Source of the DNA: Mesodorylaimus sp. YZB2_4
Lineage: Eukaryota > Nematoda > Enoplea > Dorylaimida > Dorylaimidae
NCBI GenBank assembly: GCA_030248295.1
Contig: JASANH010001481.1
Span: forward strand, 124,001-188,000
DNA: 64,000 nucleotides
Reading direction: 5' to 3'
A program made the translations under genes and the position numbers. Position 1 is the first letter of the stretch; every line of letters begins with the position of its first letter. Of this stretch, positions 1-11,555 are shown in pieces. The notes under the pieces were generated by a model, which was not told the origin of the DNA, did not search any database, and worked only from the letters and a program-made list of their open reading frames with translations.

Positions 1-899
1 CCAAAATTTTATCCACACTTTTATTATTCGTTCAAATGCAATATGCTGGGCCAACGCAAAAACCTAGCTCGTAAGTTGCAAAAAGATATTAGCTAGGAGC
101 TTGTGGGAATATGATGGTGCAACAGGGCGAAAAAATGTCTTTTCCATTTCTTCGCTCCAGAGAATTCGATAGATTAGGATGATAACTAAATTGATTATTT
201 TCTATAAGTTTGATAAATTTGTTGAAGGAGCAGCTTAGAAAACTCTGGTTTGGCACACGAACCACACAAATAAAAAGGAGGAAAAAAGCGCTGTGGGTTT
301 AGGGGCATAGTATCTGGGTCTTTGCAGCTGACGTAACTTTCTATGTAGTCCTTCTTCTCTAGTCAGAGGGCGCACTAAAAGAAGCTACCTTTTGAGCACG
401 AGTCACTGCATGTTTCCGTTTTGCACAAACAAGTCGTGCTCAAAAAATTCGAGATATAGTCAGACACATAATACAGAGCACAGTGAACTGACGTTCCGAT
501 CCATCACGCATACATCATCAGCAAATGCCATCGCCGCACGCACGAAAGGGACAGAGACACAAGCGTACTGGCAGCATATCGCCTTGCTGACCGATGTAAT
601 GCCGAGCCAGACCAGGCCTATTGGCTACAATGGGAAGATGGATACGCGACTCACTCAAGGCTCACTGATACTGCCCACCGAGCTTACTGTGACTGCGCGC
701 TCAGCAAGATACTGGCAAGGACGTTCGCATTTTCCTCCGTACTCCCCGACCTTCAGTACTGCGTCTTAAGAACTGGGGCTCTGTTCCGGCATGAGGAAAA
801 GTCGCCCCCACACAAGTCGCCCCTCACATATCGCCCTAATGCAATGAGCCCCGCCACAGCTCGCCCCTGAGACAAATCATTTCGGACCAACAGATGACC
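1..899. other. no gene seen
   Basis: I see no supported gene here. An open frame on + at 392-769 (125 codons) has no recognisable domain and does not start at a convincing ATG context. The last 100 bases begin to resemble the dispersed repeats that follow. Confidence 0.4.
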
Positions 900-3420
900 T
901 GAGGTCAGCATTTGTGTCGAGTATCAAAGAGGCTATGGGAGATTTTGGCAACTGCTAATTTTGGTTTCGAATCAGAGGCTGTTTCTCTAAAAACCTTCCT
1001 AGAAAGATTGTGATCAAACAAAATTGCTACACTGCCACTAATCCACAGGCGCGGTAGCTGCCTGTTTAGCCCAGCCGCACAGACGCGCAATGTTAAGCGG
1101 GCAACTTTGATCGTTCATAACTCGACAACAAATCAACAAAAATGCACAAAATTTTGGGGATGAGCTATGCTTGCCATGGCCAATAATCGTGCAAAATGGT
1201 TTCGCCGTTCTCGAGATCCAAAATGCACGTTTTGCTGTTCCAGAGATGACGACGGAAGATGACGAAGTACTAGTCCTGTCTACAGCAATAACCACTTAAG
1301 CTATGGACAAAAGAGTTGGTTTTTCTGAAAGCTCTCATAGCGAGAATTATTCTTTTGAGGGTGGGATTTTAAGATTCACGCTAATTAATTTTTTGTGCTC
1401 GAAAAACTGGATTTTATCGAATACCGCCAGCAGGCGGAATATTTTTATTAGCCGTGCTTTATTAGCAAGTGCTGTTTCCGTTAGCCGTATAGTCGGATTA
1501 CTCAGTCTAGAGGCACTACGATGCACGGCGCCAGTCTGGCGGGGCGGCCCATGGCCGCGCGAAACACAAAACTAGTATCGAGCGCGCGCCTGAAAACAGG
1601 TTTCTTGTATGCTAGGGGCGGGAGAGTCGGGGTGGCTTTTGTGGTAGCGTGGCTTGAGTGACTGACTATATCATGAGCAGTGTGACGATCAAGCTTTCAC
1701 ACCTCTGCTGTTTCTCCACCAGGGCTAGTGCTGAACCTGGAGAAATAGAGATGGGCGCTGATCACCACTTGCCTCAACTGTCCGTTAGCCTTTGCGCGTC
1801 TTTTTATGGGAGGTGCCGGATCTGCTGGCGACTTCTCTGGTACCGACATTTTGGGCTTCGTCGCAAAATCGCTTGCAACTCCTCAAGTGCCCTTTGCGGA
1901 TATCACTCAAAGTGTTGCGGCTAAGTTTCAAAGCTGCAGTTGAAGCGGCGACAGGATGGTGCTAAAGGTGGAAAAATACAAGTCTGCATTGATCACTGCT
2001 TGCCTGAGTTGTGCATCAGGGGTATCGAACTTCTTGATTGGTGCCACTGCATCTTTGTGAAATTCAGGACGCAAATGTATTTTTCCCTCATAAATTTTCG
2101 AGCATTGAACTGAGGCTTCTGTTGCACTGCTGGCGCAGGGCACTGATGATCCTGAGTGGCCTTCATTTCTCTCAGTTATAGCGGGATCAGCTTGCAATCG
2201 CGTAATAAATTTAGCGCATTCTGCGTGATCCCAGTCACATGGACGGTGTTAGCGTTTTAGCGCTAATCCGCCATCCACTCCATTCAAATCCAAATCTGAG
2301 TTTAACTGGACATGGACTTCTGGTATGTTCATGTCTACATTCTTACTTGTGTCCATGTCAATATTATGCTGGCATCTTGTTCCGTAAGCAACTCGGTTTC
2401 CTCATCAGTGTCGCCATGTTTGCTTTCGCGAACTAGTCCTAATAAAATAATTGGTACGACAAATAGAGTTTACATGATTTTTGTTTACCACGACTTATCC
2501 AATGCAGTACCGTAGCTAAAGTTCAGGAAGGACAGTTCAGTCTGCTTTGTGGATGTGCAGTGAGACGGACAATAAATTCACTAAGCAAAACCGAGCTAGG
2601 TTCTAAAACATTAGCTTTTCTGCATTTATCAATGTGCAGATGGTCTTCTCGAGGTCATGCGGCTATCGAGAAGGCCGCACTCAAAAAAAGTATCGCAAAT
2701 CTGGCGCTTGGAATTCGAAAAAACGCCGCCCCTAGCATACAAGAAACCTGTTTTCAGGCGCGCGCTCGATACTAGTTTTGTGTTTCGCGCGGCCATGGGC
2801 CGCCCCGCCAGACTGGCGCCGTGCATCGTAGTGCCTCTAGACTGAGTAATCCGACTATAGTTACTCTTCGTTAAAATTACTGGCCGAGACGGGTGTTCTT
2901 TTTTGTTTAGTATGGTTGAATTTTTTGCTACTCTTTGGAGGATTAGTTGGCTTGCTTTTTATTGTTTTGATTTCGAAGCCCTAAATTTTTGAAAAATCTA
3001 CCCGCGATCTTTTGTACATTCTCTGTAGCAACGAATAATTGTTGCGGAAATTGAGCCCGTTTACCACCAGAAAATAACTCGAATGTTGATTTTTTGCCGG
3101 CACAACCAGCACATTACGGCACCACATGCGGCAATGGCGTGCTTTTTAAGAGTGCTAAACCCCCAGCCTATCAACAGCCACATTAGTTGCCTGTTTAGCC
3201 CAGCCATTCTGGGCTTATGCGCAGTAGGCTACAGTGACAGAGCATAACGCGGCAACCTTCTTTGTACGAAATTTGCGTCAGCTCAGGAGGGACTAGACGA
3301 CAAATTTCTTCCATCTATTCTGAATTCCTTGCCCAAATGTGGGTGCGAAAAAGAACTATTATTTCTAAAAATATCTGTTATCAGACAACGAAAAGGTTAG
3401 CCCAGCCACCCTACTCTTAG
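900..3420. repeat. mosaic of dispersed repeats
   Basis: Several blocks recur elsewhere in the window. Bases about 1045-1290 match the reverse complement of about 62100-62340. Bases 1296-1430 match the reverse complement of about 61545-61685. Bases about 3280-3405 match material near 59955-59995 and 60780-60900. Both 1060-1080 and 3186-3206 carry the motif TGCCTGTTTAGCCCAGCC. The block looks like decayed, mutually inserted non-autonomous DNA elements. No transposase reading frame was seen. Confidence 0.7.
1488..2859. mobile_element. element with 134-bp inverted arms
   Basis: Bases 1488-1621 and 2726-2859 are reverse complements of each other. Reading by eye I find no mismatch or indel over 134 bp, and the match stops sharply on both sides. 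The 1.1-kb interior has no convincing transposase, so this is probably a non-autonomous element or a recent inverted duplication. I see no clear target-site duplication. The near-perfect arms contrast with the decayed repeats around them and suggest a recent event or gene conversion between the arms. Confidence 0.75.
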
Positions 3421-4862
3421 CAATGCGAGGCATTGCTGATTTATGTGAATTGGCTCGACGCGCACTATGATACCTCTTCCAGTTCTTGGTGGGAATACCG
3501 TAACGCGTGCTTGGTTCGAATCCTCCCTGCGCGGCGCATACCCAAACGGACGCTACAAGATAACTTGAGGAATTCGCTTGTGCAGTACAAAGGACGAACC
3601 CTCATCAAGAGATGCGGGTTACAGCACTGTACTGCTGCCAATAATCAATAGCTCATACCTTATTGCTACTTTCAGAGACTCCAGAGAAAGTGCTCAAAAT
3701 GTGTAATTATGTCAAGTCCGATTGAAATTCAGCAGACAATTAATAATCTGTTCCAGAATGAGCTAATCTCGCTCACGATCTGATGCAGGACGAAAACAGC
3801 GATTGACGTAGACTTCCCTTCCCCTCACGCAGTCCCAGACTGGCAAAAATCCAGTCTGATACTTTTCTTTGAGAATAGGTGATGTAGGGAACGGGAATCC
3901 AGTAAGGGCACGGGATTTCCCTCGGGATTTTCACCCGCGTGGGGACGGGAAACCACTCAGAGATTCCCACGCCTTTCAGAATACGGCCCCAGCAGGTCAG
4001 AAGGCCCCTTTGCCCGTCTTGCTCAGCGAGCGTGCTGCTCTTGGGGGGGGGGGGGGGCAAAAAGAATTTCTTGTTGGTTGCTTGACTGCCTTGGTTATCA
4101 TCTCACGACTCCTGTGGGCACAAAGGGGTTGACGTCTATGGCAAAAGGGATAGGCGCGGGACCGGGCCCACAATATTTTTTAAGGTCTCACCATGCACTC
4201 TCCGCTAAAGTGGGAGGAGTCAGTTTGCCTGTTGCAGGGTCGACGGCCAAACCTTGTTAGATGACCAAAGCAATGAGGAGGACAGGATTGTCAAAGCGCA
4301 AGGCCGCCCACCAAAAAGAATACCTTTCATGCATGCGATTAATTTTTGGAGTCCCGTCAAGAGCGTATCACTTTAGTGCTTATCAGGTTTTTAAAAATAA
4401 CTAGGCTCGGCAGGTCGATGGGCAATAGTACCCCCTACATGTTTGTACCCAGCGCACACCTTTTTGCACCAAGGTATGAGCTCTACATATAAGTATGCGT
4501 CAGGTCCTTCAAAGACGAGGTAATCACCGAATAGCCGAAATTTTTTACTGCATGGCACAGGACAAGGTAATCGCGTGACATTGTTAATGTATTATTTTTT
4601 GCGCGAGAGAGTAACCATTAAAAAAGCATCGCTGAAAAAGTTTAAAGGTAGTCGTTTCCTGTACCAGTTCACACAGTGCTGATCATAAGTGGCAGTAAAG
4701 TTGGTGCGCTCGTTTGGGCAAGGTGATAAGGAGCCTGTGCCTATAAACAACAAAGATAAGAGTCAATTGGAGGTGCAGGCGTGGATGGAGGGATGCAATA
4801 AAAGGCAGAAATACGGCGGTGATTGTGCCTGGTGCGTGAAGGTCGGCTGAGTGTGCTTTGGA
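3421..4862. other. no gene seen; poly-G tract at 4043-4057
   Basis: No supported gene. There is a G-rich stretch around 3880-3970 with repeated GGGA motifs and a run of 15 G at 4043-4057. The 3' part is the upstream region of the protease gene that starts at 4863. Confidence 0.5.
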
Positions 4863-6292
4863 ATGGCAAGGTGGTTGATCGGATTAGTATTGGTCTTAGG
4901 TAAGTTCACAGGAGCATAGTGACCATGGGTGAGACTGCGGAGGGTACAAAAACGCATCTACAAGCCACTGGCCCGATCGAGCTTGCCCCATTGAGCCAGC
5001 CCACTCTCCTATCTGCTATTACAACCTCACTTTTCTCTTGCCGTTATCAGTCCATTTGACTCTTCAATGTATGATTTCAGCTCTAGTTGACTTCGGAGAC
5101 TCAGCATGTGGCCAGCCAGCGAAGGGCGACCTGGCGCGGATCGTTGGCGGCAAAACTGCCCAGCCTTACAGTTGGCCGTGGCAAGTAGCCCTGTTCAAGT
5201 ACTTCTGGCTTGGCGGCCATCAGTACAGTTGCGGCGGCTCGCTGATAGCCAATCAGTGGGTCATGACTGCCGCCCATTGCGTGGCTATCGACCCCTACCC
5301 CAGCAAGTACAAGATCAAGTTGGGAGTGCATAATAAGGCTAGCAATAATGAGCGAGGGCAGGTGGTCGCCTCCATCCAGGCCGTCTATGTTCATCCCCAG
5401 TTCGATGTGGATAGCACCAGTTATGATGTGGCACTGTTGAAGGTAGGCATTGCAAGGACAGTTATTCGAGAGATATGTAGATGATAGGCGTCGCTGTCCG
5501 CCTTGCATGGCTGCTGCTAGGCTGCAAACCTGCGCAGATCCAGGCAAACGAACCAATTTTAGGATGGGTCATAATTTAAGACCAATGATACGAGGACCGC
5601 CCCTAAATTGTAAAACAATGTTTTTCGAAGCCTGCATTCCCATAGACAACCCAACCCATCTTTGGAAACCAGCCCCAACGTCGTCTGCTAGTCTTGTCTT
5701 TTCAGCTGTCCCAACCAGTCACCTACACTGACCACATCAGCCCTATCTGCCTGCCATACCAAAACGAGCCTCTGCCGTCGCAGGGCACAACTGTGGTCGT
5801 CACTGGCTGGGGCCTGGTGAAATCAGGTATACTACAGGGGTGGCCCCTCATAATCTTCGCCTAGCTGAGGAGTCGCGGAAGATTTTCCAGATGACCTCCA
5901 CCTCCAGAGTCCGTCTTTTGCAGGGGGCTCAGCCAGTCCTACCCTCCAAGAAGTAGCAGTGCCCATCATCGACTACAAGACATGCAAGGCAGCTTATCCG
6001 GGCGCCATCGACGACAAAACCATGTTCTGTGCAGGTCCTCTGAACGGGGGCAAGGACAGCTGTAATGTAAGCATTTGCACTTCACGCATTAAACTCCTCC
6101 CTGTTCAAACATACCCCTCCATTGCAGGGCGACAGTGGCGGGCCGCTCGTTTTCTTCGATCAATCAAGGAAGCGATGGGAGCAACTGGGGATAGTGTCGT
6201 GGGGTGATGAAGTCTGCGGCAAGGCATTCAGGCCAGGTGTTTACAGCAAGGTGCCGGCATATGTCGACTGGATTAACAAGTACATACTGTAG
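4863..6292 (+). CDS. trypsin-like serine protease (S1), five exons
   Basis: Secreted serine endopeptidase of the chymotrypsin fold. Exons are 4863-4899, 5081-5442, 5706-5826, 5924-6066 and 6128-6292, all GT-AG and phase-compatible, giving about 275 residues. Exon 1 starts at an ATG and encodes a hydrophobic signal peptide ([12 protein letters not shown]) with a strong GTAAGT donor. The mature chain begins at IVGG after a basic cleavage site. The catalytic triad is visible: His in TAAHC, Asp in DVALL, Ser in GDSGGP. The residue six before the catalytic Ser is Asp (DSCNGDSGGP), which in this family gives trypsin-like cleavage after Lys or Arg. A Cys in the propeptide (SACG) probably tethers it to the catalytic domain, as in chymotrypsinogen. 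The reading frame shows no damage. Confidence 0.93.
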
Positions 6293-7840
6293 ACTAGTAA
6301 CTGTGATATGTGCTGACGTCCTGTAATAACTCGCCATGCGGCCAGTGTCGTGCAGTAGATATCAGTTTAGTCTGTGGTGCATGCGCGGGCAATGCGAGCT
6401 GGCTGCGGAGAAATTAATGATCCGGTGAGGGCAATGAGCTCTACTGCAGGAGCACTACGCAATCTGTATTATGCTGATGAGTGAAGCGAAACGCGCAAAG
6501 AATCAGGACAGACTTAACTACCAGCCCAGTTTCACCGAGGCACTTCAAGTGCCTATTTTACAAGTATCCATGTTTCACCTCAAGCAAACTCACAAGTTAG
6601 AAATGCAAACGTGAGAGATGCCTGGTCACAAGGAGCCTGTGGGCCGTCAAGTAAAAACACGCTGCCACTTTTTCTAAGAGCTTGTAAGTTTATGTAACCG
6701 AACTGCTCATCGTCGTGCTAGTGCCCCCGTAACAAGTCTTGTAACTCTAGGAGCTGTCAATTGATCATTCACTTTGGTGAAACGCGAATCGCCTGTGGGC
6801 TCGTACCTTGTGAGCTTGTAACGTGTGAACTTGTGACTTGCTTTGCTTGTAACTTGGTAAAACCTGGCCCAGATGGCTGGATACTTCCTTCTCCCCAAAC
6901 ATCATCCTGGTGTAACCCGCACCTCTCCGTGCAAATGGTTCCTTCTCCGCCTGTCCGCTCGGCACGTGTGTTTCCAGCACGTGAGTCACTTCCACCGTGT
7001 TCTGGCCTTCGGCACAGGAACAGATCAAGCCAAATCAAACCGGTATCTCTCTGCACTGGTCCTAGGTCGTCAGCCCTCCCGACACGGTGCGTTCTCTAAG
7101 TCCTCTACATAGGTCCAAACGCTAAGCCGTGTCTGGCTAGTAGCGTTCGGCTCCCCTTCGCCTTCTTGTATCTCCTGCTCGTGTATTCGTGTACGATCGA
7201 CCCGTCGTGGATGTGTCCGCTAGTCGGCATAGTGAATCTTGTACTTGCTAGTGTCCGGCCATTGGGACCGTGCAGTGAGTGACTCGAACCTGCAGAGACT
7301 CGTGTAGGCTACCCACCCGTACAGTACAAGGAGTGGAAGCCGCACTGAGATCAGAGTAATGCGCAAGGCGTCTAAGGCACAACGATTCAGTTCTTGATGA
7401 CCAGGGACCGGTTTGCGAATAGCAGTCAACTTTGACTACAAGTCACCGCTAACTGAGCATAACTCGTTAAGTTGGCAGTTTAGCAACTGATCAGTCAAGG
7501 ATAACTGACTGCGGTTTCCGAGTAGCGTTTAGGAGGGTAGTTACGGAGCTGCCGAGTTACGACCTTAGCCGCAAAGATAACTGATAGTCATGCAAATTCG
7601 CATGGAGTCTTTTACATGTGAAACTTGTCTAAACTTACAATCAGTGATCGTAATCGACACTGCCGCCGCCTCTCTCTGCATCAATAAACAGATCATCTGC
7701 ATAACCAAAGCCATCATTGTGCTGAGTTTCGACTAGCTAGAATGGTTTTCCTATTGTTTCGAAAGAGGCGCGACAAAATCCCGGATTGAGGATCGCCTCA
7801 ATAAAGGCCCTATTTTATTAAAAACATTTTTAACTTACAT
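6293..7840. other. no gene seen; short degenerate repeat near 6790
   Basis: No supported gene. Around 6795-6860 a short degenerate unit of the type CTTGTAAC or CTTGTGAC recurs several times. The remainder has scattered short open frames on both strands without recognisable domains. Confidence 0.4.
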
Positions 7841-8340
7841 CTCCTCGATCTTAGAAAGCTTTGCCAATTATTAAGTTAAAATTGACATGTTCAATAAGTG
7901 CAATGTTCCCGGTGCGAAAGAAAGCTCTTCTGAAAATATTGGACCCTTATGGCCAGCTGGTCAGCAGTGCTGCGCCTAAAATCTTGCGGGTTTTTTAATT
8001 CTTGTGTTAGTAAGGCGACAGAAGGATGAGAAACACCCGCAGGGTTCCTCTGAACTCGCTGTTCAGGTTATGGGCTTGAGATCAGCCTTACAACCTCCTG
8101 GCTCCGGGTTTTTTGTACAAAAGACCCGACATAGCAGAAAGGTTTTTAAAAATTTGCAGGACACCGGGCGCTGACCTCTGCTGAGTAGTTGGCCAGACGA
8201 GCTAAATATTTTGCTCAGCGCTTTCGTTTGCACCAAAAGAAATTGCAATCATTGTCAATGGGAAATTCGAATTAGAACGGCTACAAGGCTCCCTCGTGAG
8301 CTGTTTAAAGTCTTAAATGCGAAATAGTAGTTGGTAGTCA
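7841..8340. repeat. dispersed repeat, shared with 59.8 and 62.3-62.9 kb
   Basis: Bases about 7841-7945 match about 59842-59950, and about 7944-8340 match about 62350-62870, in the same orientation and collinear. Shared landmarks are TTATGGCCAGCTGGTCAGCA, the stretch around CAAAAGACCCGAC, and GAGCTGTTTAAA near the 3' end. The distal copy is therefore split by about 2.4 kb of inserted sequence (59.95-62.35 kb), while this copy is uninterrupted. The repeat ends where the VWA-like pseudogene begins. Confidence 0.75.
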
Positions 8341-8394
8341 ATGAAGAAAAGTTGAGAAAAACAGTTCCCAGCGTATCGTCGATTCAAAACTCAT

Positions 8395-9304
8395 GATCTG
8401 ACTACGGCACTGAAGGACGTGCGAGAAAGCGTTTTCGACGCCAGTAACAAGGATCGAGCGAAGATCGTCTTCATTTACTTGGACTTAATGCATTCCCTGA
8501 CGATCGAGAAGTCATGTCGCTTCGCCAAATAGGTGCATTTTTCTATATAGTATACCATGAAAGTACGACGAAAGATTTAGTAGACAAGTATAAAGCGACT
8601 TTTCCAGGTTATCCTGACAGGCTCAGGCATTTTCAGCAGGAATTTCTCTACAATAAGACCGTTAAACTAGCCTGGGAGTACCATCCCATCATCCTGGAGG
8701 ACCTATGCACGATGTCCGATTCCAAGACAAAGCAGGGAAGACATGCAAGCCTGGCCTGCGCCCGAAATCGAGTCAGCCAGACTACTTCGACGACGGCAAT
8801 GTCAAGTGCCAGAGCGCGGTCCCCAGTGACATCGTCTCGCGCATGGACGAGGACTGCGAGAAGGAATGCGATCAATGCTGGCCTTGAAACCAAGAGCCCA
8901 ACTGCTCAGATATCTGCGGCATCAAAATCGAGAGGTTCCCTGTCGGCCCACCGCCTCCTGGGATGGAGAACTGTTTGGACCTCATTGAATGCGAGCCTCG
9001 TCCGACGACCACGATGACGGCAATGAGCACAGCTGAGGATGTTGTGAAGCAAAAAATTACTGACGTTCAGAAGAAGGATGGCGAGAACATGGTGCTGATC
9101 GGTGTGATCGTGGCTGTGGCCTTGGTCATCCTGCTCATCGTCGTCATCGTGCCTGTGGTCGTGGTCAAAAAGAAGAAATCCGCGGCCAAGGAACAGGAAG
9201 AAATCACAAAGAAAAAGACTCCCGAATCTGTCAAGCAAAACGAAGTGGGTGCAGCTGCCATCGCCTCAAGCGAAAAAGGTGGTCAAAGCAGCGAGAAGCA
9301 GTGA
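8395..9304 (+). pseudogene. decayed copy of VWA-like membrane protein
   Basis: Related along its length to the intact 522-residue protein at 26869-28437. Homology begins in the VWA-like region (DVRESVFD, compare VRENVFDF) and passes through the cysteine-rich block (GKTCKPGLRPKSSQPDYF), a short Thr-rich stalk, a transmembrane helix and a Lys-rich tail (VVKKKKSAAKEQEE). Three different frames are needed to follow it. There is a TAG at 8530-8532 and a TGA at 8885-8887 where the sister copy has Trp. The N-terminal half and signal peptide are missing or unrecognisable. The cytoplasmic part (8963-9304) is still open. Short introns could explain one break, but the sister gene has none, so I call it a pseudogene. 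Confidence 0.8.
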
Positions 9305-10349
9305 AAAAAAGGACAGAAGCAAATGCCGACTCGTGCAAAATGTAGTGTGATTTTCCAGTTGTACTAGTTTTCTCGTTTTTGTCACACATAGGAGTTGCGT
9401 TCTCACTCGATGCTCGCTTTTGTACAGCTGACTACTAATGTGCTGGTGATAAAAGACGCTGGGGGGGGGGGGGGGGAAGTTATGACTGTTTGAGCATGTG
9501 ATATGACCATCGAGCCAATGGCACTGGCCAGTGCGGGCAGCCAGGTACCATCCCCCAGGCTCTGCTTATGACATCGGAATCCCGTGACTCTTGGTTTAGG
9601 CTCAGTTTTCCAACAGCCAAAGCTACGTACTGTAGAGAGGCTTTTATTACAAAATTTGAATCTTATGGTGAGGTTGCTAAGGCAAGGGTAGGGGGTCAGT
9701 GGGATATTGTGAAACTTTGCTGATGGAGACCCTCCGATGTAGTGACTTGTAACCAGCCATCATTTTTTGCGTATTTCTGTCAATGGGCCCTACAGTTCAT
9801 ATATAAACCACGCTTTGTCTGAAAGAAAATTTGTCTGGCACGTTTCCAGCTTGTTCGCGCGCAGGTTCAGCACAGTACAGGTCGCTATGACCAACTTACA
9901 GTAATTACTTTCATGCAGTATTGCAGATCTAGGATAAGGTGCTTGGATAATAAAACTGGAAGCATAGGTTTATACACACACATAAATGGCTATTTCTTAA
10001 AATTGGAAATATAAAGGCAAAAGAGCAGTAGGGTGATATAAGACCTCGTGCCTCATACAGCAGATAGAGGTTTATTACTTAACCGCACCGAGCATACGCA
10101 GGCTGATTAGAGAACGAGCATCAACCAAAAGAGCAGTAGTGCGCCGGCACAACAAACAAATAGCACAACAGACAAAGGGAGACCAGTTCCACTCGCAACA
10201 ATCACCAACTATCACAAGACGGGCCTAACATCAGACGAGGTCGCACTCATTTGCATAACTTGATCTTCATTCCCCCTTACAGTAAGTCGGGAAATATCTG
10301 AACTTAAAGCGGGTCAACTTTAAAAAAATCTGCTTCCTCCTGGATGACA
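9305..10349. other. no gene seen; 16-G run at 9461-9476
   Basis: The first ~80 bases resemble the 3' flank of the other two VWA-like copies, so the duplicated unit included downstream sequence. A run of 16 G lies at 9461-9476. No other supported feature. Confidence 0.4.
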
Positions 10350-10900
10350 CTGACCATGTAATCGAGCCACAATCACGTGACTTCCTTTCAAACATAATTG
10401 TGTAGCCCCGATTCCATTATTCGTTCCATATCGACCACGTAATAAACCACTTCTTAAATCGTACAATTCTAAATCACCATTTCGAAAATCCAACAACAAT
10501 TAATTGACTCTGCGCATCTAAACACCAAATCGATGCACGATTTTTTTATAGAATTGAAGAAAAGTTAATGCTTCTTGCCGCGTTCCAGTTTGATCAATGA
10601 TCGATTTCCATTAATCGATTGTGATCCATTTGCTAATCGTCGATTTCGTAATTCCGTATCGTTGGATATCGTCGTCGAATTTGATATTCTCGATTCGAAT
10701 GGTCTAGCTTGATACAAAACATTCGCGCTTTTCACATCCCAAATTAATATTCTTTCATCTAAACAAGCCGAAATTAAATGATCACCAACTCGACGCACAA
10801 ATTCCACATCGTATTCGTGTTTGGAAAATATTACCGGCACAGCATCGACCAATGTCTTACTGCCAACTCGTTTATGTTTTACTGTGGCCAAGTGAGATAC
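10350..10900 (-). pseudogene. SCAP: SCAP-like WD-repeat fragment
   Basis: SCAP is the ER sterol-sensing escort of SREBP, and its C-terminal half is a WD-repeat domain. Two segments on the minus strand match that domain in the right order. The first (10891 down to 10565) contains VPVIFSKHEYDVEFVRRVGD and a LISACLDERILIWD blade. The second (about 10545 down to 10350) reads SIWCLDAQSQLIVVGFS, then GDLELYDLRSGLL, then GIGATQLCLKGSHVIVARLHG. These resemble, from memory, the SCAP segments SIWSLELQGNLIVVGRSSG and GITALVFLDKRIVAARLNG. A stop separates the two segments. Near 10480-10484 one extra A is needed to explain a frame change between GFS and GDLELYD. No membrane domain or flanking blades were found. 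It could also be real exons carrying sequence errors. Confidence 0.6.
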
Positions 10901-11555
10901 GATGACAAAGAATTCACTACAAGCTTTCGCGCCGAATTGCCCTCGGGCCCCTACCCCAATTTCATAATGTTGACCAACTACGACTCAGCTTCCAACTGCA
11001 ATGTGCTGTGATAGGGTGGCGGAAGATGGCCAGCCAAGACAGGGGAGAAAGTACCGGTACAGAGGGTACAGTATGAGACCCGCTGTGCACAGGACCACTG
11101 TGCGTAGTGTTGCTGATCGTGAATGGAAAACTACTACTTCTATGCTGATTGTCGACTACCAGGCATGCCTACCCACGATTAGTGAGATACAGCAGATTGA
11201 GTAAAAAGACCCGAGTGATTTTCTGTCGTTACTCAGCCATTATGAGATGCAAACCTGCTCTCGTTTTTCTTTCGCACAAGAAACACGAGAATTTTGGTCA
11301 ATTTGATTTCTCTGCACGAGAATCGTCTCGTAAGTCGTTCAGTGAATAAAAGGAAACAGAAAAGCACCTTTCCACTTTCAGTTCACAATCCAGTACAGTT
11401 TAGTGGGTAAAAAACCAGAATAAAAGGGTGGTCATGACGTTCAGATCTTCAGTCTTAACAATCTGCTGAAGTCAAGGATAGCAGCAAGTGTTTCCTCCTC
11501 CACATGTCAAATCACTGAGCGAATCGTCACTTTAGTCACTAGCGTCACTTTCAAA
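10901..11555. other. no confident gene; GC-richer open segment on +
   Basis: A + strand frame at about 10893-11011 is open and C-rich at third positions (ends ...SASNCNVL then stop), unlike the AT-richer SCAP-like fragment next to it. It could be the last exon of an unrecognised gene, but I see no supporting upstream exon. The part nearest 11555 is the 3' flank of the K+ channel gene. Confidence 0.3.
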
